Part shown: piece after piece, positions 9,006-17,246 of the stretch
Layout of the letters: each line of letters begins with the position of its first letter
Numbering within the stretch: the first letter of the stretch is position 1
Source of the DNA: Bifidobacterium anseris
Lineage (GTDB): Bacteria; Actinomycetota; Actinomycetes; Actinomycetales; Bifidobacteriaceae
DNA length: 64,000 nt
Direction: 5' to 3'
Assembly (NCBI RefSeq): GCF_002860345.1
Contig: NZ_NMYC01000001.1
Location: 867,397 to 931,396 of the forward strand
The notes under the pieces: generated by a model
What the model was told of the DNA's origin: nothing
Database searches by the model: none
The model's input: only the letters and a program-made list of their open reading frames with translations
Program-made: the position numbers and the translations under genes

Positions 9006-9257
9006 TTCCGGGTCGAACCATCGCCCCGGTCGACGAAGCTACCCGCAAACAGGCCCAGTTCCGGGCCGAGCTGCCAACCACGCCGATCAACCTGCCCGCT
9101 TTGGGTCGAACCATCGCCACCGTCGACGAACCAACCCGCAAACCAGCCCTGTTCCGGGACGAACCATCGATCACGTCGACGAACCAACCCGCCAGAGGGC
9201 CTCGTTCCGGGTCGGGATGTCGACTGCGTCGACGAAACGACCCGCAGATCACCCACG
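9006..9257. repeat. Intergenic tandem array, five units of 53 bp (array 1)
   Basis: Units begin at 9006, 9059, 9099, 9152 and 9205; four are exactly 53 bp and the second is shortened to 40 bp. Each starts with TTCCGGG or a close variant. Full units contain a GTCGA...TCGAC inverted half-site pair about 13 nt apart, with AACCATCG between, and end with an ACCCGC-containing segment. The array fills the space between the stop of the SLC13-like gene and the 5' side of tRNA-Arg. No open frame with a plausible start or SD is present, so it is treated as non-coding. Two other arrays in the window have the same period. Confidence 0.85.
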
Positions 9258-9271
9258 CACCGGACCCAAAC

Positions 9272-10465
9272 CTACTCGATAATCAGCGCCAGCAGGTACA
9301 GCAGCAGCAGGAACATCACGCTCACCGCCGTATACATGGCCAGATAGCGGCTCTTCTTGTGTGGATAGGCGCGGGCGTAGTTCTTGTAGGTGATCAGCGA
9401 CGCCATCGACGCGATGAGCGTGCCCATGCCGCCGATGTTCGTGCCGATGATGAGCGGCACCCACTGGTCGCAGAATCCGGACAGCAGCAGCGAGGTCGGC
9501 ACGTTGCTGATGACCTGGCTGGATACGATCGACACCTCAAGCGGACGCTGCCCGACGAAGGCCTGTGCGATCGCGCAGAACTCCGGCACGCGTTTCATGT
9601 TGCCGATGAAGATGAAGAACATGATGAACGTGAGCGGCAGGCCCCAGTCGGCGTGCAGGAACGAGCGCCGGTCGCAGATGAGCATCGCGGCGGCGGTCAC
9701 GACGCACATCACCCACAGCGGAATGAGGTCGCTGACCGTGAGCACGCACACGAGAAACACGCCGGTGTACACAATCGCGCGCCATCCGCCGTATCCGGCG
9801 CCGTAGCCGGTGACCTTGATCTCATCGGGCTGCGCGCGCGAGGAGTCCGGCGCGAGCACGCCGCGTTCGATGCCCTTGCTGTCCATGCCTTCGAACTCGG
9901 TGATCTTGCGGCCGCGGAACACGACCGCCGTGACGAGGACGAGCAGTACGGCCGAGAGCGCCGAATACGGCGCCATGATCTCAAGGAAGCGTCCGGTGCT
10001 GATGCCGGTGAGGGCTTTGAAGTACAGGTTGTGCGCGTTGCCGATCGGCGTCAGCATGCTGCCGGTGTTCGCGGCGACCGTCATCAGCGCGCACACGATG
10101 ATCGCCTTGTCCTCCATGTGCGCCATCGTCAGCACGGCCAGTCCGAAGGGCACGAAGGTGAGCAATGCGACGTCGTTCGTGATGAACATCGACGAGATGA
10201 AGGTCAGTGACAGCAACGTGAGGACGAGCCCGCGCGCCGTGTGCACGCGACGCAGCAACGACGCGCCGATGATCCTGAAGACGCCGATGCGCTGGAATCC
10301 CGCCACGACGAGCATCAGGCAGATGAGCTGTGCAATCGTGCTCACGTGCACGTAGCCGCCGTAGTCGCCGTCCGGCGGCACGATGAAGCATGATATCAAC
10401 GCGAGTATGGACGCGACGATCAATATGGTCTCGCTGCGCATGAACGTGAGCACCCGTTGCCGCAT
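9272..10465 (-). CDS. SLC13/ArsB-type ion or dicarboxylate permease
   Basis: 397 residues with about ten to eleven hydrophobic segments spread over the whole length, as in the ion transporter superfamily (ArsB/NhaD, CitMHS, SLC13). The repeated helical-hairpin signatures appear as FITNDVALLTFVPFGLAV near residue 95 with ANTGSMLTPIGNAHNLYF near 130, and QVISNVPTSLLLSG near 320 with GTNIGGMGTLIASMASLI near 345; these two NxP/T-G pairs form the substrate site. GGAGG lies a few bases before the ATG. It sits alone between array 1 and dnaG. The transported ion or acid cannot be deduced. Confidence 0.87.
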   Translation of the reverse strand: MRQRVLTFMRSETILIVASILALISCFIVPPDGDYGGYVHVSTIAQLICLMLVVAGFQRIGVFRIIGASLLRRVHTARGLVLTLLSLTFISSMFITNDVALLTFVPFGLAVLTMAHMEDKAIIVCALMTVAANTGSMLTPIGNAHNLYFKALTGISTGRFLEIMAPYSALSAVLLVLVTAVVFRGRKITEFEGMDSKGIERGVLAPDSSRAQPDEIKVTGYGAGYGGWRAIVYTGVFLVCVLTVSDLIPLWVMCVVTAAAMLICDRRSFLHADWGLPLTFIMFFIFIGNMKRVPEFCAIAQAFVGQRPLEVSIVSSQVISNVPTSLLLSGFCDQWVPLIIGTNIGGMGTLIASMASLITYKNYARAYPHKKSRYLAMYTAVSVMFLLLLYLLALIIE

Positions 10466-10616
10466 TCATCCTCCAGAACGCACCTGCTAAAACAAGCCTA
10501 TCCTACACGAAATCGCGCCGTTGCAACGATTCGGCGTGGTGTTTCCCCGACCGTTTCCGCCGCGCACACCCGCAATCTGTTGCAATCATTACGTTCGTGC
10601 GCCGACGTTTTTCATA

Positions 10617-10643
10617 CGCAGCCGTCGTGCTGTGTCGGCTGCG
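10617..10643 (-). terminator. Possible stem-loop downstream of dnaG
   Basis: Eight base pairs (CGCAGCCG with CGGCTGCG) around an 11-nt loop, about 50 nt past the dnaG stop. There is no T-run on the dnaG strand, so function as a terminator is tentative. Confidence 0.35.
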
Positions 10644-10695
10644 CATTATTAGTTCGTCGAAATGACTAAACCTGCCGCTTTCCTGACGATTCCGC

Positions 10696-12762
10696 TCACC
10701 CGCCGAAGATGCTCGCCTTGAGTTCCTTGCGCGCCGTCTCGAGATGCTGCAGCACGCCGAGCAGCTCGATCTGCCGCTTCGAGTCCTGCGTCTGCGCGAT
10801 GCGGTGCTTCGTCTGTTCGATTGTGCGCATGTAACCGGCGTCGAGCAGCTTCGCTAGCAGCTGGTTCGCGTATTGCCGTTCCGACTGCGTCGCCTCACGC
10901 AGCGGCTGCGTGACGACGCCGGCGCCCCCGTGCATGTCCTGTTCGCGCTGCACGGCGCCCTCGTCGAAGCGCAGCGGCAGCGGCATGACGGCGAGTTCGT
11001 TGATGACCTGTCCGAGCATCGGGCCACCCGCTTCGAGCAGATGCTCGAACCACTGCTGCTGCGTCGACGAATCCGGCGGCAAGCCGCCCGCCACGTCGAC
11101 CGCCTGATACAGCGTCTGGAACACCGGCGTCTGGAAGCAATGCACATTGAGGCCGCGGAACAGCTCGGCGTTGACGGCGCGCGGGATCTGGATGAGCGTC
11201 GCCATGAACTGCTGCTCGCAGATGAACACCGGATCGGGCACACGGTAGAAGGTCTGCCTCTCGGCGTTCGCCTGCTCGATGAGCCGCGTCTGCACGACGG
11301 TCGGCTCGCTCTGGCGTTCCATCTCGCCGGCGCGCGGATAGCGGTTGCGGCGCGGCGCGTACGCGTCCTCGTCGCGTACATGCAGCGCCTTGCGTGCCGC
11401 GATGACCTCGCGCCGCATGACGTCGAGGTCGACGCCGATCGCGCGCGCCTCCTTGCGGGCGTACAGATCCCACAACGAACGATCGCGGATCTGCGCGATG
11501 AGCGGCGCCGTGGCTTTGACTGCGCCCATTTGCCCTGCCGTGTACGACGTGTCGAAGCGGTTGACGGCGGCGCCGAGCACGAAGTCGTACAGCGGCTTCG
11601 CGTTCTCGACGAGCGCGCGCAGCGCGTCGTCGCCGTGCTGGATGCGCAGGTCGCAGGGGTCGAGGTTGTCCTCGGCGACGGCGACGAAGGTCTGCGACAG
11701 AAACGCCGTGTCGAGGCCGAATGCGTGCAGCGCCGCCTTCTGTCCGGCCGCGTCGCCGTCGAAGGTGAAGACGATGCGCGAGCTGAGCGCCTGCCCTTCG
11801 ACATTGAGCGGGCCAACGAGCTGCACGGCGCCGAGCGAGTCGTCGTGGATGAGGCGGCGCACGATCTTCGCATGCTCCTCGCCGAACGCGGTGCCGCAGG
11901 TGGCGACGGCCGTGTCGATGCCGGCCAGATGCATCGCCATGACGTCGGTGTAGCCTTCGACGATGACGACCTGCCGTTTCTTGACGATCGCGTCCTTGGC
12001 GAGGTCGATGCCGTAGAGCACCTGGTTCTTGTGGTAGAGCTGCGTGTCCGGCGTGTTAATGTACTTCGCGCCGATCTGATCGTCGTCGTACAGTTTGCGC
12101 GCGCCGAAGCCGAGCGTGCGGCCGGTCGAGTCGCGGATCGGCCATGTGGCGCGGCCGCGGAAGTAGTCGTAGATGCCGCGCTGGCCCTGACGCGCCAGTC
12201 CCGCGTCGAGCATCTCCTGCTGCGTGTAGCCTTTGCCGGCGAGGTGGCGCACGAGGTTGTCCCAGCCCTGCGGCGCGTAGCCGCAGCCGAAGCGCGCGCA
12301 GTCCTCGCGGCTGAAGTCGCGGCCGCCGAGCAGCTGTCGTGCCGGCAGCGCCTCCTGCGTCGTCAGCTGTTCGACGAAGAATCGCTGCGCTTCCTCGTTC
12401 ATTTCGAGCAGCCGTGTGCGCTTCGAGCCTTTGCGCGCGTTGTCGGAGCCGCGTCCCTGCTCGCGATGCAGCTCGATGTGGTATTTGTCGGCGAGCAGTT
12501 CGACGGCGTCGGGGAAGTCGAGGTTCTCGCGTTCCTGCACGTAGCCGAAGACGTCGCCGGAGCGTCCGCAGCCGAAGCAGTGCCACAGGCCCATCGACGG
12601 GCGCACGTAGAAGCTCGGCGTCTTCTCATCATGGAAGGGACACAGGCCGGAGAACGAGCCGACACCCGCCGGCTTGAGCGACACGCTCGCGGATACGATG
12701 TCGTACAGATCGGCCGCGTTCCTTACCTTGTCTATATCCTCTTGCCTGATCAAGCCCGCCAT
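10696..12762 (-). CDS. dnaG: DNA primase
   Basis: 688 residues. Makes RNA primers at the replication fork with the DnaB helicase. The N-terminal CHC2 zinc finger reads CPFHDEKTPSF...CFGCG (C-H-C-C ligands, residues about 41-66), followed by the DnaG catalytic core and the TOPRIM segment VVIVEGYTDVMAMHLAGI with downstream FDGDAAGQ metal-binding acids. The C-terminal third is the helicase-interacting region. No SD precedes the ATG; instead an extended -10 box ends 8 nt upstream, so the mRNA is probably leaderless. dgt lies 72 nt upstream on the same strand. Confidence 0.97.
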   Translation of the reverse strand: MAGLIRQEDIDKVRNAADLYDIVSASVSLKPAGVGSFSGLCPFHDEKTPSFYVRPSMGLWHCFGCGRSGDVFGYVQERENLDFPDAVELLADKYHIELHREQGRGSDNARKGSKRTRLLEMNEEAQRFFVEQLTTQEALPARQLLGGRDFSREDCARFGCGYAPQGWDNLVRHLAGKGYTQQEMLDAGLARQGQRGIYDYFRGRATWPIRDSTGRTLGFGARKLYDDDQIGAKYINTPDTQLYHKNQVLYGIDLAKDAIVKKRQVVIVEGYTDVMAMHLAGIDTAVATCGTAFGEEHAKIVRRLIHDDSLGAVQLVGPLNVEGQALSSRIVFTFDGDAAGQKAALHAFGLDTAFLSQTFVAVAEDNLDPCDLRIQHGDDALRALVENAKPLYDFVLGAAVNRFDTSYTAGQMGAVKATAPLIAQIRDRSLWDLYARKEARAIGVDLDVMRREVIAARKALHVRDEDAYAPRRNRYPRAGEMERQSEPTVVQTRLIEQANAERQTFYRVPDPVFICEQQFMATLIQIPRAVNAELFRGLNVHCFQTPVFQTLYQAVDVAGGLPPDSSTQQQWFEHLLEAGGPMLGQVINELAVMPLPLRFDEGAVQREQDMHGGAGVVTQPLREATQSERQYANQLLAKLLDAGYMRTIEQTKHRIAQTQDSKRQIELLGVLQHLETARKELKASIFGG

Positions 12763-12770
12763 GAGCCAAC

Positions 12771-12779
12771 ATCATATCA
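12771..12779 (-). promoter_or_regulatory. Extended -10 box giving a leaderless dnaG mRNA
   Basis: TGATATGAT read on the minus strand, with exactly 8 nt between the hexamer and the dnaG ATG. The -35 is weak, as expected for an extended -10 promoter. Confidence 0.55.
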
Positions 12780-12834
12780 GCCGACCGTCATCGCGGAAGC
12801 CGACGTGCACCGATGCTTCACGGACGCGGCGCGT

Positions 12835-14121
12835 TCACGAACACAGCAGCGTGTGCATCGTCATCGCCGACGCGTCGGTCAGGCTTGCGACCTGATCGAT
12901 GGCGACGCGCAGCCGCGCGCCGTCGTCCGCCGCATCCATCCAATCCTCCCAGAACACGCGTTCCAACGCGAAGGGCGGCGTCGAACGGTCGTTCATAATC
13001 ACTTCGACGAGGTCGGTCACGATGCGCTGTTCGTCCTCCTGCATCGGCGAATGGTCGCGCGGTTCCATCAGATAGTGCACGGCGATGCCTTTGAGCACGA
13101 GGATCTCGTAGCGCGTCGCGTCGGGCACGGCGAGCGCGCCCGCGTATCGCGTCAGCGCGCCAGGTCCGTGGATCGCGCGCATCGCCGCCTCGACGCTCAA
13201 CGCGAACCTGCCGATGAGCATGCTCGTGACGTTCTTGAGCTGCGCGAGCGCGCGCCGCGAGCCGTCGAATGTCTGCGGGAACGCGTCGATCGCGCGCAGC
13301 CGTCCGAAGGCGCGCACGAGTTCGTCGGGATTCCACTGCGGCCCGTACCACGCGATGATCTCGCGCACGATCGCGTCGACGACGGCTGTGCGCGCGAGGT
13401 CGCCCAAGTCGGCGGCGCCGATCGCGACGGCGTCCTCGAAGTCGTGCACGCTGTAGGCGATGTCGTCGGCGAGGTCCATGACCTGCCCTTCGAGCGGCAC
13501 GGTCTCGTCGGGCGCGCCCTGCTTGAGCCAACGGAAGACGTCCGTGTCATCCGGGTAGACGCCGAATTTGCGGCTGCGTTCGCCTTTCGGGTGCGCGTCG
13601 GCGCGCGCGTAGTCCCACGGGTATTTGACGGAGGCGTCGAGGCATGCGCGCGTGAGGTTGACGCCGGCGGAGCGTCCGTTCGTCCGGAAAATCTTCGGCT
13701 CGAGCCGCGTGAGCAGGCGGAAGGTCTGCGCGTTGCCTTCGAAGCCGCCGATGTCCTTGGCGAGCGCGGCAAGCGCGCGTTCGCCGTTGTGTCCGAAGGG
13801 CGGGTGACCGAGGTCGTGTGCGAGGCATGCGCAGTCGACGACGTCGGGGTCGCAGCCGAGCATCTGCGCGATCTGGCGGCCGATTTGCGCGACTTCGAGC
13901 GTATGCGTCAGGCGCGTGCGTGCGAAGTCGTCGGTGCCGGCGACGAGGATCTGGCTTTTCGCGCCGAGCCTGCGCAGCGCCGACGAGTGGATGAGGCGCG
14001 CGCGGTCGCGTTCGAAGGGCGTGCGACGGCCTGATTTCGGCGCCTCGCCGACCCACCGTTCGACGTCGTGCGCCGTGTAGCCGTCCGGCGTCGGCTCGCC
14101 GATTGCACTCTCTTTGCCCAT
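12835..14121 (-). CDS. dgt: Deoxyguanosinetriphosphate triphosphohydrolase-like HD-domain protein
   Basis: 428 residues. Hydrolyses dNTPs to the nucleoside and triphosphate in the characterised members. The metal-binding HD residues are visible as RLTHTLEVAQIGRQI, then CLAHDLGHPPFGHNGE (HD pair plus downstream H), and a later Asp in DLADDIAYSVHDFED. The N-terminal RTPFERDRARLIHSSALRRL is typical of the dGTPase type 2 subfamily. An AGGGGCG sequence precedes the ATG. It lies between alr and dnaG on the same strand, a grouping often seen in actinobacteria (dgt next to dnaG). Confidence 0.94.
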   Translation of the reverse strand: MGKESAIGEPTPDGYTAHDVERWVGEAPKSGRRTPFERDRARLIHSSALRRLGAKSQILVAGTDDFARTRLTHTLEVAQIGRQIAQMLGCDPDVVDCACLAHDLGHPPFGHNGERALAALAKDIGGFEGNAQTFRLLTRLEPKIFRTNGRSAGVNLTRACLDASVKYPWDYARADAHPKGERSRKFGVYPDDTDVFRWLKQGAPDETVPLEGQVMDLADDIAYSVHDFEDAVAIGAADLGDLARTAVVDAIVREIIAWYGPQWNPDELVRAFGRLRAIDAFPQTFDGSRRALAQLKNVTSMLIGRFALSVEAAMRAIHGPGALTRYAGALAVPDATRYEILVLKGIAVHYLMEPRDHSPMQEDEQRIVTDLVEVIMNDRSTPPFALERVFWEDWMDAADDGARLRVAIDQVASLTDASAMTMHTLLCS

Positions 14122-14155
14122 CGTCGCCCCTTCCCTCGCGCGCCGTGCAGCTTCG

Positions 14156-15523
14156 TTACAGGATGCTTGCCGGGTCGAGCTTCGTAAGATCGTCGGCGTC
14201 GAGCACGTCGGTCGCGTGTTCGTACAGCCTCGGGATGCGGTTGCGCAGGCAGGTGAAGATCTCGTAGCTGATCGTGTCGGCAGCGCGCGCCCAGTCGTCG
14301 GCGGTCGGCTCGCCGTATGCCTCGCCGCGGCCGGGGCCGAAGAGTTCGACGGTGTCGCCGATGGCGACGCCGAAGTCGTCGGCCATGCCGTGCAGATCGA
14401 TGATGAACTGGTCCATGCACACGCGGCCGCTGACGCGCATGAGCTTGGGGCCGTCCTTCGTCATGACGCGCACCGGGCCGCCGGGCATCGTGCGGGCGCG
14501 CGATCCGAGCGCGCCGAGTTCGTCCGCACCAGATGCGGAACGGTGGATGCCGTCGGCGTAGCCGACCGGCACAATCGCGACGCTCGTGCGTTCCTCAGTC
14601 AGGTAGATGCGCCCGTAGGACAGGCCGCTGTGCGCATCGACGTCCTTGACCGAGCTCAGCTGCGCCTGCAGCGTCATCGCGGGCTTGAGGCCGTAGCGTT
14701 CGGGGCTGCCCATGTCCGGGTCGGCCTCGTAGCCGTACAGGCCGACGCCGGGGCGCACAAGGTCGTAGTGGATCGCCGGGCGGCTCAGCGTAGCCGCCGT
14801 GTTCGCCAGATGCCGGATCCGCGGTTCGATGCCGGCGTCGGCGAGGCGTGCCGTGAATTCCTCGAAGCGCGCGATCTGCGCTTCGGTTTGTGCGACGAAG
14901 TCAGCGTTGCTCGGGGCATCGGCGACGGCGAGGTGGCTCCATTGGCCGACGATGTCGAGGACGCCTTCGTCGCGCAGCGCGACGAGTGTTTCGGTCGCTT
15001 CGGACAGATTCTCGAACGTGAAGCCGTTGCGGCCGAAGCCGGTGTCGACCTTGATATGCACATGAGCGGGGCGTCCCGCCTCGCGCGCGGCGGCAGCGAT
15101 ATGTTCGAACGCCGTCGTCGTGGCCACCGACAGGTCGATGTCCGCCTCGATGAGTTCACGGTAGGGCGCCTCGAGTGGATTGTTCACCCAGGTGAGGATG
15201 CGCGCGCGGTCGGGGCCGATGCCGGCGCGGCGCAGCAGCAGCGCCTCGCGCGCCTGCGCGGTGCCAAGCCAGGTGGCTCCGCCGGCGAGTGCGGCGAGCG
15301 CGGTCGGAATCAGGCCGTGTCCGTAGGCGTCGGCCTTGACGACGCCCATCACCGCCGTCTTTCCCCCCTCGCGGTTCACGACGTCGACGAGATGGCGCAT
15401 GTTGTCTCGGATGGCGGCGAGATCCACGATCGCCTGCGCCGGATACCGCCGGCGCGCGGCCCAGTAGTTGGCTTCGCCCTGAGGCGAGGAGAAATGCGGT
15501 TCGGCAAGTGCTTGTGCGGTCAT
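14156..15523 (-). CDS. alr: Alanine racemase
   Basis: 455 residues when started at ATG 15523, slightly longer than the usual 370-400 because of an N-terminal extension of about 30 residues. PLP enzyme that makes D-alanine for peptidoglycan. The PLP-lysine motif is VMGVVKADAYGHG (residue about 62); the second catalytic tyrosine region is GLSYGRIYL; GRVCMDQFIID lies near the C-terminus. The frame is open upstream to 15862 but that part overlaps the GNAT gene and has no family similarity. GACAAT ends 7 nt before the ATG and no SD is present. Confidence 0.95.
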   Translation of the reverse strand: MTAQALAEPHFSSPQGEANYWAARRRYPAQAIVDLAAIRDNMRHLVDVVNREGGKTAVMGVVKADAYGHGLIPTALAALAGGATWLGTAQAREALLLRRAGIGPDRARILTWVNNPLEAPYRELIEADIDLSVATTTAFEHIAAAAREAGRPAHVHIKVDTGFGRNGFTFENLSEATETLVALRDEGVLDIVGQWSHLAVADAPSNADFVAQTEAQIARFEEFTARLADAGIEPRIRHLANTAATLSRPAIHYDLVRPGVGLYGYEADPDMGSPERYGLKPAMTLQAQLSSVKDVDAHSGLSYGRIYLTEERTSVAIVPVGYADGIHRSASGADELGALGSRARTMPGGPVRVMTKDGPKLMRVSGRVCMDQFIIDLHGMADDFGVAIGDTVELFGPGRGEAYGEPTADDWARAADTISYEIFTCLRNRIPRLYEHATDVLDADDLTKLDPASIL

Positions 15524-15530
15524 ATCCGGT

Positions 15531-15536
15531 ATTGTC
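15531..15536 (-). promoter_or_regulatory. Candidate -10 box directly before alr
   Basis: GACAAT on the minus strand with a 7-nt gap to the ATG. It fits the leaderless pattern seen elsewhere in the window but is the weakest match of the set. Confidence 0.35.
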
Positions 15537-15570
15537 GCGCACCGCTGTGACGTCGGCGTGCAGTGCCCGT

Positions 15571-16095
15571 TCACCATTCGTGCCGCTGGTAGGCGATGCG
15601 CGTCGTGTCCTCGTCGCGGTCGAGCAGCTGGATCAGGCCGCAGCGCGCGAATCCGCAGGTCTCGAGCACATGCTGCATCGCCTTGTTGTTCGGATGCGTG
15701 TCGACGCGCACGTTGCCGTAATGCTTGAGGCACCATTCGACGCAATCGCGCGCTGCGTGTCGCACGAGACCGCTTGACGCAATCCGGTGGATCGTGACGT
15801 AAGAGGCGTTGTCGAGCCACGCGCCGTTGATCTTCACATAGGTCGGGTCGATGCCCGGACATACGGCGAACTGCGCGAGGATGCGCTCATGGCCGTCGAC
15901 CGTGTCTACGAGCAGCATCGTGCGGTGGTTGGCGATGTCGTCCTTGACCACTTCGGACCTCGGGAACGTGTTCCCCCACTGCGTCGGGTTACCGTTGCGT
16001 GCCATCAGTTCGCGCGCACGCGCGTAGTTGCGTTCGATCTGCGGATAGTCCTTCATCGTCGCATGGCGGAACCGCCGTGTCGATACGCTGCCCAT
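15571..16095 (-). CDS. GNAT-family N-acetyltransferase
   Basis: 174 residues from the ATG at 16095, which has AAGGAG about 12 nt upstream; an ATG at 16125 has no SD. The segment IHRIASSGLVRHAARDCVEW followed by VRVDTHPNNKAMQHVLETCG shows the GNAT core: a degenerate acetyl-CoA loop, then the strand with the NKxMQxxLxxxGF signature. Substrate unknown. It lies 47 nt upstream of alr on the same strand. Confidence 0.86.
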   Translation of the reverse strand: MGSVSTRRFRHATMKDYPQIERNYARARELMARNGNPTQWGNTFPRSEVVKDDIANHRTMLLVDTVDGHERILAQFAVCPGIDPTYVKINGAWLDNASYVTIHRIASSGLVRHAARDCVEWCLKHYGNVRVDTHPNNKAMQHVLETCGFARCGLIQLLDRDEDTTRIAYQRHEW

Positions 16096-16185
16096 TGCGT
16101 TGCCTCTCCTTGATGTCGATGCCATATTCGGACGATTCCCTTCGGCGCGCGTCCGTCGACGGGCGCGCGCCGAAGTCCGCTCGTC

Positions 16186-16680
16186 TCAGACGACTTTGCG
16201 CTCGAAGGGGTCTGAGCTGATGCCCTGCTCGAGGATGTCCCTCGCCCACTGCTTCGCCGTGAACAGGCTGTGGTCGCGGTAGTTGCCGCAGCTTTCGATC
16301 GTCGTGGCCGGCACGTCGTCCCACGTCGCCTCGTTCGCGATGAACTCGAGCGACTCCTTGAGTGCCTTCGCGACGTCCTCGGTGGAGTGTTCACCCCAGG
16401 TGAGCAGATGGAAGCCTGTGCGGCATCCGAACGGCGAGCAGTCGATGTAGCCGGGGATGCGCTCGCGCAGCAGCACGGCGATTGTGTGTTCGATCGTATG
16501 CAGGCCGCCGGTGGGGATCGCGTTCTCGTTCGGCTGGACGAGACGCAGGTCGTAGTTCGAGATGACGTCGCCGTTCGGGCCGGTCTGCGTGTCGATGTAG
16601 CGCACATACGGCGCCTTGACCTTCGTATGGTCGAGCTGGAAGCTTTCGACGACCGGCTTGTCCTGCTGCTCCTGTGCCAT
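16186..16680 (-). CDS. luxS: S-ribosylhomocysteine lyase (autoinducer-2 synthase)
   Basis: 164 residues, normal LuxS length. Cleaves S-ribosylhomocysteine to homocysteine and the AI-2 precursor in the activated methyl cycle. The metal motif HTIEH (residues about 58-62), the catalytic Cys in [11 protein letters not shown] and the [10 protein letters not shown] metal-ligand region (Cys) are all present. The ATG at 16680 has GAGGAG 3 nt upstream. Its product homocysteine can be used by the MetB- and CBS-type enzymes encoded at 36.4-38.9 kb. Confidence 0.97.
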   Translation of the reverse strand: MAQEQQDKPVVESFQLDHTKVKAPYVRYIDTQTGPNGDVISNYDLRLVQPNENAIPTGGLHTIEHTIAVLLRERIPGYIDCSPFGCRTGFHLLTWGEHSTEDVAKALKESLEFIANEATWDDVPATTIESCGNYRDHSLFTAKQWARDILEQGISSDPFERKVV

Positions 16681-16808
16681 GGTCTCCTCTTTCGTTTCGT
16701 CGTTGTTCGCCGCGTCCCGGCGAACCCATGCCGCCCCCATGACGCGGTGGGGCACCGGACGCACGGCACGCCGTACGGGCGCATGCCATCCCACAGTGTA
16801 TCGCCGCG

Positions 16809-16836
16809 AGTGTATCCGCACACCGGCGCGTCGCAA
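16809..16836 (-). promoter_or_regulatory. Candidate luxS promoter
   Basis: On the minus strand TTGCGA (-35) and TACACT (-10) are separated by 16 nt. A second GATACACT copy 14 nt downstream could be an alternative -10. The leader would be about 120 nt. Confidence 0.5.
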
Positions 16837-16920
16837 TACGCGGCGGCGCGATGCACATCGTGCTTCCAGTGTGCGCGGCCGACGGACAAGGCATCGCGAT
16901 GGACCGGCCGCCAACGCCCC

Positions 16921-16962
16921 GGACGAGATAACGGGAAATCAGGACGAGATAACGGGAAATTA
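16921..16962. repeat. 21-bp tandem duplication upstream of luxS
   Basis: Two adjacent 21-bp copies starting GGACGAGATAACGGGAAAT and differing at one base near the end. Short direct repeats of this kind can be paired regulator sites or a simple duplication. Confidence 0.7.
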
Positions 16963-17246
16963 GACAGACATCGGGCCGGGTGATCTTTTCTCCACCTCAA
17001 GCGAACGCCGTTCGTCGGGCTTCATAGTATGGCCATCAACGCGTCGGTACGCCACAAGCTCTTCGCCGTCGCCAGCAATGCATCAAGTCCGCAACCGAAC
17101 GCATGCGCCGCCATGTTCCATCAGAACGCGCCGCCGCCTTCCGAACGCCCACCCCACCGAACGCCGTCCGCCGCGTGCGCGGACGCCCAGCACTCCTCCC
17201 CCGGATGGATGGAGGAGACACCAGACATAAGAAAGAAGAGCTTTTC

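Larger units (their letters stand above)
16681..17246. other. Intergenic region between divergent luxS and the glycerol-dehydrogenase-like gene
   Basis: 566 bp without a supportable gene. It holds the luxS promoter (16809-16836) and a 21-bp tandem duplication (16921-16962). AT-richer sequence around 16985-17035, including CATAGTATGG, may hold the promoter for the plus-strand gene. Both long open frames that cross it lack SD and family character. Confidence 0.6.

Noticed and set aside
8932-9252. Repeat-containing small protein on the minus strand
   Set aside because: The frame arises from the 53-bp array plus part of tRNA-Arg; it has no SD and crosses the tRNA gene.
9006-9257. CRISPR array
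   Set aside because: The whole 53-bp unit repeats; there is no constant repeat with unique spacers and no cas gene.
10873-14034. Open frame of over 1000 codons on the plus strand
   Set aside because: It is antisense to dnaG and dgt, has Arg/Asp/Val-rich shadow composition and no family motifs; the minus-strand genes are certain.
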